Source of the DNA: Bradyrhizobium diazoefficiens
GTDB lineage: Bacteria; Pseudomonadota; Alphaproteobacteria; Rhizobiales; Xanthobacteraceae
NCBI RefSeq assembly: GCF_018131185.1
Contig: NZ_JAFCJE010000001.1
Location: 1,020,001-1,084,000, forward strand
Reading direction: 5' to 3'
DNA length: 64,000 nucleotides
Numbering within the stretch: the first letter of the stretch is position 1; every line of letters begins with the position of its first letter. The position numbers were made by a program, and so were the translations under genes. Under the pieces are notes generated by a model. It searched no databases, was not told the origin of the DNA, and was given only the letters and a program-made list of their open reading frames with translations. Of the stretch, positions 29,638 to 38,058 are shown piece by piece.

Positions 29638-30524
29638 TGGGCATGCAGGCGTTCCTGGATATTTTCGACATCTACCTGCTGGAAGCCGTCATCAACGGCA
29701 TCCTGCTCGGCGGCGTGCTGGCACTGCTCGCGCTCGGACTCAATCTGATCTTCGGCGTCATCGACGTAACCTGGATCTGTTACGCCGAGCTCGTGATGAT
29801 CGGCATGTACGCCATGTACTTCATGGTGCAGGTTTACGGCGTCAGCTATTTCGTCGCAGCGCCGTTCACCATCCTGCTGGTCGCGCTCCTCGGCGCCGCC
29901 TTGCACTACCTCGTGATCGCGCCGCTGCTCACCGCGCCGCCGATCAACCAGTTGCTCGCGACCGGCGGCGTTCTGTTCGTGCTGCAGAGCTTTGCCACCG
30001 TCGCCTTCGGCATCGACTTCCGCAATCTCGGCATCCGCCTGCCGGTGCTCGCCTTCGGAGACATGAATTTCAGCTACGCACGGCTGCTGTCATTCCTGGC
30101 CGCGCTGGTCGGCATGGTCGCCGTCTACCTGTTCATGACGCGGACCTTCACCGGCACCGCCATCCGCGCCATCTCGCAGGACCGCCAGATCATGGCGCTG
30201 ATGGGTGTCGACACTAGGCGGATCTATCTCATCACCTCCGCGCTCGGCGGCGCGCTGGCCGGGCTCGCGGCCTGCCTGCTGGTGCTGCAATATGACGTGC
30301 ACCCCTTCGTCGGTCTCTCCTTCGGGCCGATCACCTTCCTGATCTGCGTGCTCGGCGGCCTCGGCAATTTCATCGGCGGCTTCATCGCCGCGTTCGTCTT
30401 CGCCGAGATCATCTCGCTCGGCGGCCTGTTCTCCGATCTCGAATGGGGCTACGTGCTCGCCTTCGCCTTCTTCATCGTCATGATGTTCATCCGGCCCGCG
30501 GGCCTGCTTGCGAGGCGCCGATGA
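29637..30524 (+). CDS. Branched-chain-type ABC permease (LivH-like)
   Basis: 295 residues, about eight membrane helices. N-terminus LEAVINGILLGGVLALLALGLNLIFGVIDVTW is the LivH hallmark, and AISQDRQIMALMGVDTRRIYLITSALGGALAGLA is the cytoplasmic ATPase-contact loop. Start taken at ATG 29637 overlapping the previous stop; an ATG two codons later is possible. Overlaps the LivM-like gene at ATGATG. Confidence 0.92.
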   Translation: MGMQAFLDIFDIYLLEAVINGILLGGVLALLALGLNLIFGVIDVTWICYAELVMIGMYAMYFMVQVYGVSYFVAAPFTILLVALLGAALHYLVIAPLLTAPPINQLLATGGVLFVLQSFATVAFGIDFRNLGIRLPVLAFGDMNFSYARLLSFLAALVGMVAVYLFMTRTFTGTAIRAISQDRQIMALMGVDTRRIYLITSALGGALAGLAACLLVLQYDVHPFVGLSFGPITFLICVLGGLGNFIGGFIAAFVFAEIISLGGLFSDLEWGYVLAFAFFIVMMFIRPAGLLARRR

Positions 30525-31540
30525 TGGGACAGGGGCGGCTCGCAGCCTGGGGGATCGGATTGGCGGCGCTGGTTGCGCTTCCTTTCGTCTATCGCGACCC
30601 CTATCATCTGCACATCCTGGTGCTGATCCTGATCTGGTCGTTCGCCTATACGTCGTGGTCGATGATGGGGCGGTTCGGCCTCGTTTCGCTGGGCCATGGC
30701 GGCTTCATGGGGATCGGCGCCTATGTCACTGCGCTGCTGTGGAATCATCTCGGCGTGTCGCCTTGGATCGGCATTCCCGTCAGTATGGTCGCGGCCGGCG
30801 CGCTGGCGCTGATCGTCGGCTATCCCTGCTTCCGTTTCCGCATCACCGGGCACTATTTCGTGCTGGTGACGCTGGCGCTGTCAGGCATCGTGCTCCAGGT
30901 CATCACGGCAACGCGCGACTACACCGGCGGCTCGCTGGGCTATACGCCGAACCGTGCGACCGGCAACAAGCTGCTGGCGCTGCAGTTCGACGACAAGACG
31001 ACCTGGTACCTGATCGCGCTCGGGGTCTGGCTTTTCGGCATCGTCGTCTGGCATTGGGTCGACCGCAGCATGGCGCGCTACGCCCTGGAGGCGATTTCGG
31101 AGGACGAGGACGCCGCCGCCGCCGCTGGCGTCGACGTCACCGCGGAGAAGCTCAAGATCACGCTGCTCAGCGCAGTGATGACGGCGCTGGCGGGCGCGAT
31201 CTACTGCCAGTACCAGATGTTCATCACGCCGGACACGGTCAGCGGCATCGCGGTGTCGCTCCAGATGGTGTTCGCGGCCATCGTCGGCGGTCTGTTCGTC
31301 TCGCTCGGACCGACCTTCGGCGCCGTGATCACCATCCTCCTGGCGGAGACCCTTCGCATCGGCTTCGGCACCAAGGCGGTCGGCTGGGACAATCTCGTCT
31401 ATGGCGTGCTGCTGGTGCTTTTCATCATATTCCTTCCCAAGGGCATCCTTGGTAGCGTGCTCGACCGATTGAAGCCGCAACGCAAGGTGTCCCGCGCTCA
31501 TGAGCAAGAAGCCGTCCCAGTCGCTCGCCCAGGAACTTGA
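30521..31540 (+). CDS. Branched-chain-type ABC permease (LivM-like)
   Basis: 339 residues, about nine membrane helices, with LVSLGHGGFMGIGAYVTALLWNHLG early and the loop ALEAISEDEDAAAAAGVDVTAEKLKI. Its hydrophilic C-terminal tail (about the last 14 codons) is encoded in DNA that also holds the start of the ppk2 gene: the two genes overlap by 41 bases in different frames. Start ATG 30521 or 30524. Confidence 0.92.
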   Translation: MMGQGRLAAWGIGLAALVALPFVYRDPYHLHILVLILIWSFAYTSWSMMGRFGLVSLGHGGFMGIGAYVTALLWNHLGVSPWIGIPVSMVAAGALALIVGYPCFRFRITGHYFVLVTLALSGIVLQVITATRDYTGGSLGYTPNRATGNKLLALQFDDKTTWYLIALGVWLFGIVVWHWVDRSMARYALEAISEDEDAAAAAGVDVTAEKLKITLLSAVMTALAGAIYCQYQMFITPDTVSGIAVSLQMVFAAIVGGLFVSLGPTFGAVITILLAETLRIGFGTKAVGWDNLVYGVLLVLFIIFLPKGILGSVLDRLKPQRKVSRAHEQEAVPVARPGT

Positions 31541-32429
31541 CCGCTACATCACGCCATTCCGCTATGATGGGTCGGGCAAGTTTCATCTCAAGGCGCACAA
31601 GACTGACGAGAAAGGTGATCTCGACAAGGAGAAGGCGCAAGCGATCCTCGAGGCCAACAAGAAGCGGCTGATCGGGTTTCAGGAAAAGCTCTACGCCCAG
31701 GACCGCTGGTCGCTCCTGATCGTGTTCCAGGCCATGGATGCCGGCGGCAAGGACAGCGCGATCAAGGCAATCTTCGAGGGCATCAACCCGCAGGGCTGCG
31801 AAGTCCATGCCTTCAAGGCGCCGAGCAGCAAGGAGCTCGACCACGATTTCCTCTGGCGTCACGCCGTCGCGCTGCCCGAGCGCGGCCATATCGGCATCTT
31901 CAACCGCTCCCATTACGAGGAATGCCTGGTGACGCGCGTGCACCCGGAGATCCTCGCCAAGGAAAAGCTGCCGCCGAGGCTCGTCACCAAGAACATCTGG
32001 AAGGAGCGGTTCGAGGATATTTCCGCCTGGGAGCGCTACCTCTGCCGCAGCGGCACCGTGGTGCTGAAATTCTTCCTCAACATTTCCAAGGACGAGCAGC
32101 GCGAGCGCTTCCTCGACCGGCTGGAGGAGCCGGCCAAGCAGTGGAAGTTCTCGATGGGCGACATCGAGGAGCGCGCGCTGTGGCCACGCTATCAGGCGGT
32201 CTATCAGGACATCGTCCGGCACACCGCCACGCCTCACGCGCCCTGGTATGTCGTGCCCGCCGACCACAAATGGTTCGCCCGCGTCGTGATCGGCTCGGTC
32301 ATCAATGCGGCGCTCGAAAAGCTCGACTTGCGCTTCCCGCACGCCGACAAGGCCTCGCTGCGGGAATTCGACGCGGTGCGCAGGGCGCTGGAGCAGGAAG
32401 AAAAAGGGGGCAGGAAGCGAGCAACGTGA
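31500..32429 (+). CDS. Polyphosphate kinase 2 family protein (polyphosphate:nucleotide phosphotransferase)
   Basis: 309 residues. Walker A-like QAMDAGGKDSAIKAIFEG (77-94), lid segment KAPSSKELDHDFLWRHAVALPERGHIGIFNRSHYEE (106-141, with the Walker B-like FNRS). The family transfers phosphate from polyphosphate to ADP, AMP or GDP; this TIGR03709-like subgroup makes nucleoside di- or triphosphates. It overlaps the permease gene by 41 bases and the patatin gene by 4 (GTGA), so it seems co-expressed with the transporter. Confidence 0.92.
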   Translation: MSKKPSQSLAQELDRYITPFRYDGSGKFHLKAHKTDEKGDLDKEKAQAILEANKKRLIGFQEKLYAQDRWSLLIVFQAMDAGGKDSAIKAIFEGINPQGCEVHAFKAPSSKELDHDFLWRHAVALPERGHIGIFNRSHYEECLVTRVHPEILAKEKLPPRLVTKNIWKERFEDISAWERYLCRSGTVVLKFFLNISKDEQRERFLDRLEEPAKQWKFSMGDIEERALWPRYQAVYQDIVRHTATPHAPWYVVPADHKWFARVVIGSVINAALEKLDLRFPHADKASLREFDAVRRALEQEEKGGRKRAT

Positions 32430-33463
32430 CAGCCAGTAGGACCGCGGACCGGAAGAACGTCAGCTTCGCGCTCCAGGGCGGCGGCGCGCACGGTGCCTTC
32501 GTTTGGGGCGTGCTCGACCATGTGCTGGAGGACGGCAGGCTCGGGATCGAGGCAATCAGCGCCACCAGCGCCGGTGCGATGAACGCAGTTGCCATGGCCT
32601 CCGGCATGGCGAACGGAGGCGCTGAGGCGGCGCGGGAGAACCTGCACGCGTTCTGGTACGAAGTGTCGCGCATGGACATGGCGTACGATCTGCTCTCGCC
32701 GCTCAACCAGTGGATCCAGGCGCTCAAGCTGCCGCCGGAATATCATCCGGTTCACGCCTTCATCCACACGCTGACGCACACGCTGCCGCCGAACCTGCTC
32801 AATCCCTTCCACATCAATCCGCTGCGCTCGCTGTTGCAGCGCGTAGTCGATTTCGACCGGCTCAATTCCGCGCCTGAGTCGCCAGCGCTGTTTCTCAACG
32901 CCACCAATGTCCGCACCGGCAAGATCAAGGTGTTCCAGAGCCCGCATCTCACCGCGGAGTCCGTGCTGGCCTCGGCCTGCCTGCCGCCCTATTTCCAGGC
33001 CGTCGAGATCGACGGCGAGCATTACTGGGATGGCGGTTATCTCGGCAATCCCGCGATCTATCCGCTGATCTACCGCAAGGGCAGTCATGACGTTGTGATC
33101 GTGCAGGTCACCGCGATCCGGCGCGACGAGCTGCCGACCAGTGCCGCCGACGTCCTCCACCGCATCAACGAGATCAGCTTCAATTCGTCTCTGATGCGCG
33201 AGATGCGCGCGATCGCCTTCGCCACGCGGTTGATCGACGACGGCGAGCTCGACAGCGCAAGACACAGCCGCATGTACATGCATTGGATCGGCAACGATCA
33301 GCTGATGTCGCAGCTCGGCACGGCCACGCAATTCCATCCCGAATGGAGCCTGTTGTGCCGCCTGCGCGATGAGGGCCGCGCGGCAGCGCAAAGCTGGCTG
33401 GCGCGCAACTTCGACCGGGTCGGGACGTCCTCGACGGCGGACCTGGCCGACATGTTTCTTTAG
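32426..33463 (+). CDS. Patatin-like phospholipase
   Basis: 345 residues. Oxyanion motif LQGGGAHGAF (16-25), nucleophile elbow SATSAGAMNA with Ser48 (the first Gly of GxSxG is Ala here), and catalytic Asp202 in WDGGYLGNP. Expected to release fatty acids from membrane lipids. GTG start at 32426 overlaps the ppk2 stop, with AGGAAG 8-12 bases before. The long upstream reading frame is not used. Last gene of the transporter-ppk2-patatin run. Confidence 0.9.
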   Translation: MTASRTADRKNVSFALQGGGAHGAFVWGVLDHVLEDGRLGIEAISATSAGAMNAVAMASGMANGGAEAARENLHAFWYEVSRMDMAYDLLSPLNQWIQALKLPPEYHPVHAFIHTLTHTLPPNLLNPFHINPLRSLLQRVVDFDRLNSAPESPALFLNATNVRTGKIKVFQSPHLTAESVLASACLPPYFQAVEIDGEHYWDGGYLGNPAIYPLIYRKGSHDVVIVQVTAIRRDELPTSAADVLHRINEISFNSSLMREMRAIAFATRLIDDGELDSARHSRMYMHWIGNDQLMSQLGTATQFHPEWSLLCRLRDEGRAAAQSWLARNFDRVGTSSTADLADMFL

Positions 33464-34283
33464 GCCGGAGACAATTATTGCGAAAACAACCCCATGCACA
33501 GTAGCCGGGCGTAGCGAAATCAATGGCTTGCTGGGGCGTCATGTGGCTGCTGATTTTGCGAGTCGAGTTGACGTCCCCCTGTTTTGCCCGGCGCGGAACT
33601 CGTGCGTCCAATTGTGATCTCTCTCCCGATTGATCCCGCTTGACAGTCTTGTGACACAGGAGGAGCATGGCCGTGGTCGCAAACAAGCGACGCGCAACGT
33701 CCACCTCATGAGCAAGGGGAGGTCTATGACTCCACCTCCGCAAATCCAGCCGCGTTAAGTGCGATGGAGCTCGTTCGGACTATCGCATAGCGGCGAAAAC
33801 CGCGAACGGCACGCCGGGTCAAGGTTTAGCGGGCTGCATCAGTGAGGCAAAGCCCCTACCTTCCCGGCGCTGTATTTTGCTCACCGATCGTGTCCGATCG
33901 CCGTGATCAGGCCGGCCGCGACAGGTGGTGTTGACATCCTCCTTTCTCCTCCTCCTCGCCGTCATTCCGGGCCGACGCCCGGAATGACGGGAGCGATCGC
34001 GCATGACATGTGCAAGTGGCTCGCGTCGGATTCCACACCGTTATGGCTGTCCCGGCCGTCTGCCGCACAAGCTGCTGAAAGTCCCGCGGAATGACCGATC
34101 GCGCTGCGTTGGACTGAAGGGCCCCATCTTCGCACTGCGGCAAATGCCAAGAGATTGTCGTCTCCTCGGCCAACTTCCGACACAGGCGACGGGCGAATAG
34201 CGGCAATCCGACATGACGCATGCGCTTTGCGCGGTGACAGCCACGGCACCGCGTGTCGCATTCATTTTTTTCAGGGAATCCGC
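33464..34283. other. 820-base intergenic region without a supported gene
   Basis: Base composition here is less coding-like than its neighbours. Reading frames are short and overlap nothing recognisable; a 93-codon frame on the minus strand (33464-33743 outside the patatin gene) starts without a clear ribosome site. The stretch contains the palindrome at 33960-33989. It may be decayed DNA from a lost gene or element. Confidence 0.5.
33960..33989. repeat. Intergenic palindromic repeat (CGTCATTCCGGG family), short copy
   Basis: CGTCATTCCGGGC (33960-33972) and GCCCGGAATGACG (33977-33989) form a perfect 13-bp inverted repeat with a 4-base centre. It is the minimal form of the longer elements at 37742 and 59171. 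Confidence 0.8.
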
Positions 34284-36608
34284 GTGTCGCATAAGATCGT
34301 CCCGGCGCTCCTCGCCGCTCTCTTCCTCGCGATCTCATCTGCCTCCGTCGCCCGCGCCGATACGCCGGCCGCGAACGGTGCTGCCGCGTTGTCGCCCGAG
34401 GAAGCCAAGCGTGCGCTGGAGACGCTCCAGGACGACAAGAAGCGTGCGCAGATGATCGATACGCTGCGCACGATCGCCAATGCGTCTGGTCCGCAAGCGC
34501 CAGCGTCCGACCAGAAGTCGCCGATCCCGCTCGCTGCCGACGGCCTCGGTGCGCAGCTCCTGCTCACGGTGTCGGAGGAGATCGGCGCGATCTCGAGCGA
34601 GATCGCCAGCGTGGCGCGGACGCTGACGCATTTCCCGGCGTTCTATTACTGGATCGTGCGGACCGCGAACGATCCTGCGGCCTACAATCTCCTGATCGAG
34701 ATTGCCTGGAAGCTCACACTGGTGCTCGGTTGCGCGCTTGCGTCCGAATGGGTGCTCTTCCGCCTGATCCGGCGTCCGGTCGCATTTCTGGAAGGACGCG
34801 TGCCGCAGATGGCGGGCCTGCCGTCGCAGGCGCTGCCCCTCGCCGATCCGCCGTCGTCAGTCGCCGACGTGACGCCGGCACCTGAATTGCAAAAGCGCCG
34901 CCACGGCCTCGCGCGGATCTGGCAGGTCGTGCTGCGGCTGCCTTTCGTGCTTGGACGCCTCGTGCTCGAACTGCTTCCGGTGTTCGTCTTCATGGGCGTC
35001 TCCACCGCATTGCTCGGAACGGAGATCGGTGAGCCCACGACCGTCCGCCTCGTGATCCTCGCGGTTGCCAACGCCTATGCGTTCTCGCGCGGGCTCATCT
35101 GCGTGATCCGTGCCCTGGCGGGGCCGTTCGGCCTGTTTCCCGTCAGGGCCGAGACCGCGGCCTATGTCGAGATCTGGGCGCGCCGCATCGTCGGCGTCGG
35201 CGTATCAGGCATCGCCTTCGCCAACGTGGCGCTGCTGCTTGGCCTGCATCGTGCCGGTTACGCCGCGCTGCTCCGCATGGTGATGCTGGTCGTGCATCTC
35301 TTCGTCGTCGTCATCATCCTGCAGTGTCGCCGCCAGGTCGCGGACGCCATTCGCGCGCCGGCCGAGCAGGCGGGAATCGCGGCGCGGCTGCGCAACCGCG
35401 TCGCCGGAGGCTGGCACTATCTCGCGATCGCGCTCGATCTTGCGCTCTGGGCGGTGTGGGCGCTCAACATCCGCAACGGCTATTCGCTGCTGCTGCAATA
35501 TTTCGTCGGCACCATCGTGGTCGCGGTGATCACGCGCGTCGCCATCATGCTGACGCTGGGCCTGATCGACCGCGGCTTCCGCATCAAGCCGGAGATCCTC
35601 CAGCGCTTTCCGGGCCTCGAGATCCGCGCCAATCGCTACCTGCCGCTGCTGCGCAAGATCGTGTCCGGCGCGATCGTCTTCATTGGCTTCGTGGCCGTGC
35701 TCGAGGTCTGGGGCGTGGACGCCATCGTCTGGTTCTATGGCGGCCAGATCGGCAGCCGGCTGATCTCGGCCGTGGTGACGATCGGCGTCGCCGTCCTCAT
35801 AGCTGCGGCGATCTGGGAAGCCAGCAACGCGCTGCTCGACCGCCAGATCAACGCGCTCTCGCGGGACGGCCATTATGCCCGTGCCGCTCGCCTGCGCACC
35901 TTCCAGCCGATGCTGCGCACCGCGCTGCTCTGCCTGATCGCCACGGTGGTCGGCCTCACGACGCTGAGCGAGATCGGCGTCAACGTCGCGCCGTTGCTCG
36001 CGGGCGCCGGCATCGTCGGCATCGCCATCGGCTTCGGCTCGCAGAAGCTGGTGCAGGACCTCATCACCGGTCTGTTCCTGCTGCTGGAGAACACCGTGCA
36101 GGTCGGCGACAATGTCAGCGTCTCCGGCCTCTCGGGCGTGGTCGAGAACGTCTCGATCCGCACCATCCGCCTGCGCGCAGGCGACGGCGCGGTGCACATC
36201 GTGCCGTTCAGCGCGGTCACGACCATCACCAATGCCAGCCGCGGCGCCGGCAACGCCTCGGTCAGCGTCAACGTCGCCTACAAGGAAGACACCGACCGCG
36301 CCGGCCAGATCCTCAAGGACATCGTCGACGAGATGCGCCGCGAGCCCGAATTCCGCGCGCTGATCCGCGGCGACCTCGATCTGTGGGGTATCGACAAGGT
36401 CGACGGCGCGATGGTGACGATCGTCGGCCAGATCCGCTGCACCGAGGCCGGCCGCTGGCCGGTCCAGCGCGAATTCTACCGCCGCATGAAGCTGCGCTTC
36501 CAGCAGAACGGCATCGACGTCGCATCCGCCACCCAGACCATCCTGATGCATATCGCGCCGCCGGCAGACGGCTCGGCTCATCTGACGCCGCGGCGGGCGG
36601 CCGGATAG
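34284..36608 (+). CDS. MscS-family mechanosensitive channel, large (YbiO-like)
   Basis: 774 residues from GTG 34284, giving a signal peptide (about 1-25, VPALLAALFLAISSASVARA). A periplasmic part and about ten membrane helices follow. The C-terminal MscS core has the pore helix LLAGAGIVGIAIGFGSQKLVQDLITGLFLLLENTVQVGDNV, then the beta domain VSGLSGVVENVSIRTIRLRAGDGAVHIVPFSAV. Size and order resemble YbiO-type channels, which open on hypo-osmotic shock. AGGGA lies 7 bases before the GTG. The frame is open back to 34155, so the start is not certain. Confidence 0.9.
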   Translation: MSHKIVPALLAALFLAISSASVARADTPAANGAAALSPEEAKRALETLQDDKKRAQMIDTLRTIANASGPQAPASDQKSPIPLAADGLGAQLLLTVSEEIGAISSEIASVARTLTHFPAFYYWIVRTANDPAAYNLLIEIAWKLTLVLGCALASEWVLFRLIRRPVAFLEGRVPQMAGLPSQALPLADPPSSVADVTPAPELQKRRHGLARIWQVVLRLPFVLGRLVLELLPVFVFMGVSTALLGTEIGEPTTVRLVILAVANAYAFSRGLICVIRALAGPFGLFPVRAETAAYVEIWARRIVGVGVSGIAFANVALLLGLHRAGYAALLRMVMLVVHLFVVVIILQCRRQVADAIRAPAEQAGIAARLRNRVAGGWHYLAIALDLALWAVWALNIRNGYSLLLQYFVGTIVVAVITRVAIMLTLGLIDRGFRIKPEILQRFPGLEIRANRYLPLLRKIVSGAIVFIGFVAVLEVWGVDAIVWFYGGQIGSRLISAVVTIGVAVLIAAAIWEASNALLDRQINALSRDGHYARAARLRTFQPMLRTALLCLIATVVGLTTLSEIGVNVAPLLAGAGIVGIAIGFGSQKLVQDLITGLFLLLENTVQVGDNVSVSGLSGVVENVSIRTIRLRAGDGAVHIVPFSAVTTITNASRGAGNASVSVNVAYKEDTDRAGQILKDIVDEMRREPEFRALIRGDLDLWGIDKVDGAMVTIVGQIRCTEAGRWPVQREFYRRMKLRFQQNGIDVASATQTILMHIAPPADGSAHLTPRRAAG

Positions 36609-36709
36609 TCGTCCGGCGGAAATTTCCGGCTTGCCTCCGTCCACCCGGCAGCGTTCACTCTGCCTCCAGCCCGCTGCCAACATGCGGGCGACGACAATGG
36701 GTGGGTGGA

Positions 36710-37711
36710 ATGACACGAGGGCTATGGGCCGTCTTGCGCGGCCATGCGATCGTCTTGTGCGCGTTGGCCGGATCTGCAGCGTGGACGGCGCCGGGTCAGG
36801 CGCAGCCGTCCCCCTCGCGCCCCATGACCCTCATCGTACCGTTCGCGGCGGGCGGTCCGACCGATACGCTGGCGCGGATCCTGTCGGAGCGGATTGCCGC
36901 CGAGCTGCGCACCACGGTCGTGGTCGAGAACGTGGCCGGCGCCTCGGGCAGCATCGCCGGCGCCCGCGTCGCACGCGCAACGCCTGACGGCACCACGATC
37001 ACGATCGGTCATTGGGGCACGCATGTGCTGAACGGCGCGATCCTCAAGCTGCCTTATGACGTCGTGGACGACTTCGAGCCGGTTGCAATGATCGCGATGG
37101 GCACGCAGCTCATCGTCGGCCGGACGTCGCTCGAGGCGAACGATCTCAAGGGGCTGATCGCCTGGCTGAAGGCCAATTCCGGCAAGGCCACCGCCGGGAC
37201 CTCGGGGGCGGGCACAGGAGCCCACGTCGCCGCCGTCTTCTTCAAGGACAAGACCGGCACCGACTTCCAGTTCGTGCCCTATCGTGGTGCAGGGCCCGCC
37301 ATGATCGATCTCGTCGCCGGGCAGATCGACATCATGTTCGATCAGGCGGCGAACTCGCTGGCACACGTCAAGAGCGGCGCGATCAAGGCGTTCGCCGTGA
37401 CGTCGCCGACCAGGCTTGCGTCCGCCCCCGATATCCCGACCGTCGACGAAGCCGGCTTGCCCGGGCTCTATATTTCCTACTGGCACGGCATCTGGGCACC
37501 GAAGAACACGCCGAAGGAGATCGTGGCCAAGCTCAACGCAGCCATCGTCGCCGTGCTTGCAGATGCCGCGGTCAAGCGGCGCTTTGCCGAATTGGGGCAG
37601 GAGATACCACCGCCCGACCAGCAGACGCCGGCGGCGCTCGCGGCTTTCCAGAAGGCCGAGACCGCGAAATGGTGGCCGATCGTGAAGGCGGCCAACATCA
37701 AGCCGGAATAG
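36710..37711 (+). CDS. Tripartite tricarboxylate transporter-type binding protein (Bug/TctC family)
   Basis: 333 residues: signal peptide (about 1-32, ending APGQAQP), then PMTLIVPFAAGGPTDTLARILSE, VVVENVAGASGSIAGARVARATPDG and VPYRGAGPAMIDLVAGQIDIMFD, all Bug-family hallmarks for carboxylate capture. No TctA/TctB membrane genes are nearby, so it is an orphan receptor, as is common in this family. The long upstream reading frame is an mscS shadow; the ATG at 36710 begins the signal peptide, with GGGTGG before it. Confidence 0.9.
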   Translation: MTRGLWAVLRGHAIVLCALAGSAAWTAPGQAQPSPSRPMTLIVPFAAGGPTDTLARILSERIAAELRTTVVVENVAGASGSIAGARVARATPDGTTITIGHWGTHVLNGAILKLPYDVVDDFEPVAMIAMGTQLIVGRTSLEANDLKGLIAWLKANSGKATAGTSGAGTGAHVAAVFFKDKTGTDFQFVPYRGAGPAMIDLVAGQIDIMFDQAANSLAHVKSGAIKAFAVTSPTRLASAPDIPTVDEAGLPGLYISYWHGIWAPKNTPKEIVAKLNAAIVAVLADAAVKRRFAELGQEIPPPDQQTPAALAAFQKAETAKWWPIVKAANIKPE

Positions 37712-37741
37712 CTGCGCGCGGTGTCGCATCCCGAAGGTATT

Positions 37742-37851
37742 CTCGTCATTCCGGGGCGCGACGAAGTCGCGAACCCGTAATCCATTGCGCCACCGTCTCC
37801 GCGGCCCGATGGATTCCGGGTTCGCGCTGACGCGCGCCCCGGAATGACGAG
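37742..37851. repeat. Intergenic palindromic repeat (CGTCATTCCGGG family), long copy
   Basis: CTCGTCATTCCGGGGCGCG (37742-37760) pairs perfectly with CGCGCCCCGGAATGACGAG (37833-37851), 19 bp. The interior has a second pair of arms (GCGAACCCGTAATCCAT and ATGGATTCCGGGTTCGC). Strongly similar to the copy at 59171. Confidence 0.85.
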
Positions 37852-37929
37852 CGGAGAGTGGGGGCGCTGCTCTTAGTACCTACCACGAGGAGAGCGTCGC
37901 CCCGCCATTAACCCTTTATCGCGCGATTA

Positions 37930-38031
37930 CTAGTCGTTCGCGACAATCTCGCTGCGGTGCGAGATCACAATCGATACCTTGCTCTCTACGTCCTTGATCT
38001 CGTTGGAGCGCTGGCCGACAATGTCCGCCGT
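37930..38031 (-). other. Possible coding remnant (33 codons, no start)
   Basis: On the minus strand a stop-free stretch from 38031 to TAG at 37930 reads ADIVGQRSNEIKDVESKVS and on to a polar, protein-like end. It has no ATG/GTG/TTG start or ribosome site. It looks like the C-terminal end of a lost gene, or chance. It fills most of the gap between the repeat and the malic enzyme gene. Confidence 0.2.
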
Positions 38032-38058
38032 TCAATGTGAAGCTCCTTGGGGGAATTC

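Noticed and set aside
33464..33743. Minus-strand frame upstream of the patatin gene as a possible gene
   Set aside because: It runs on into the patatin gene antisense and lacks a ribosome site or recognised motif.
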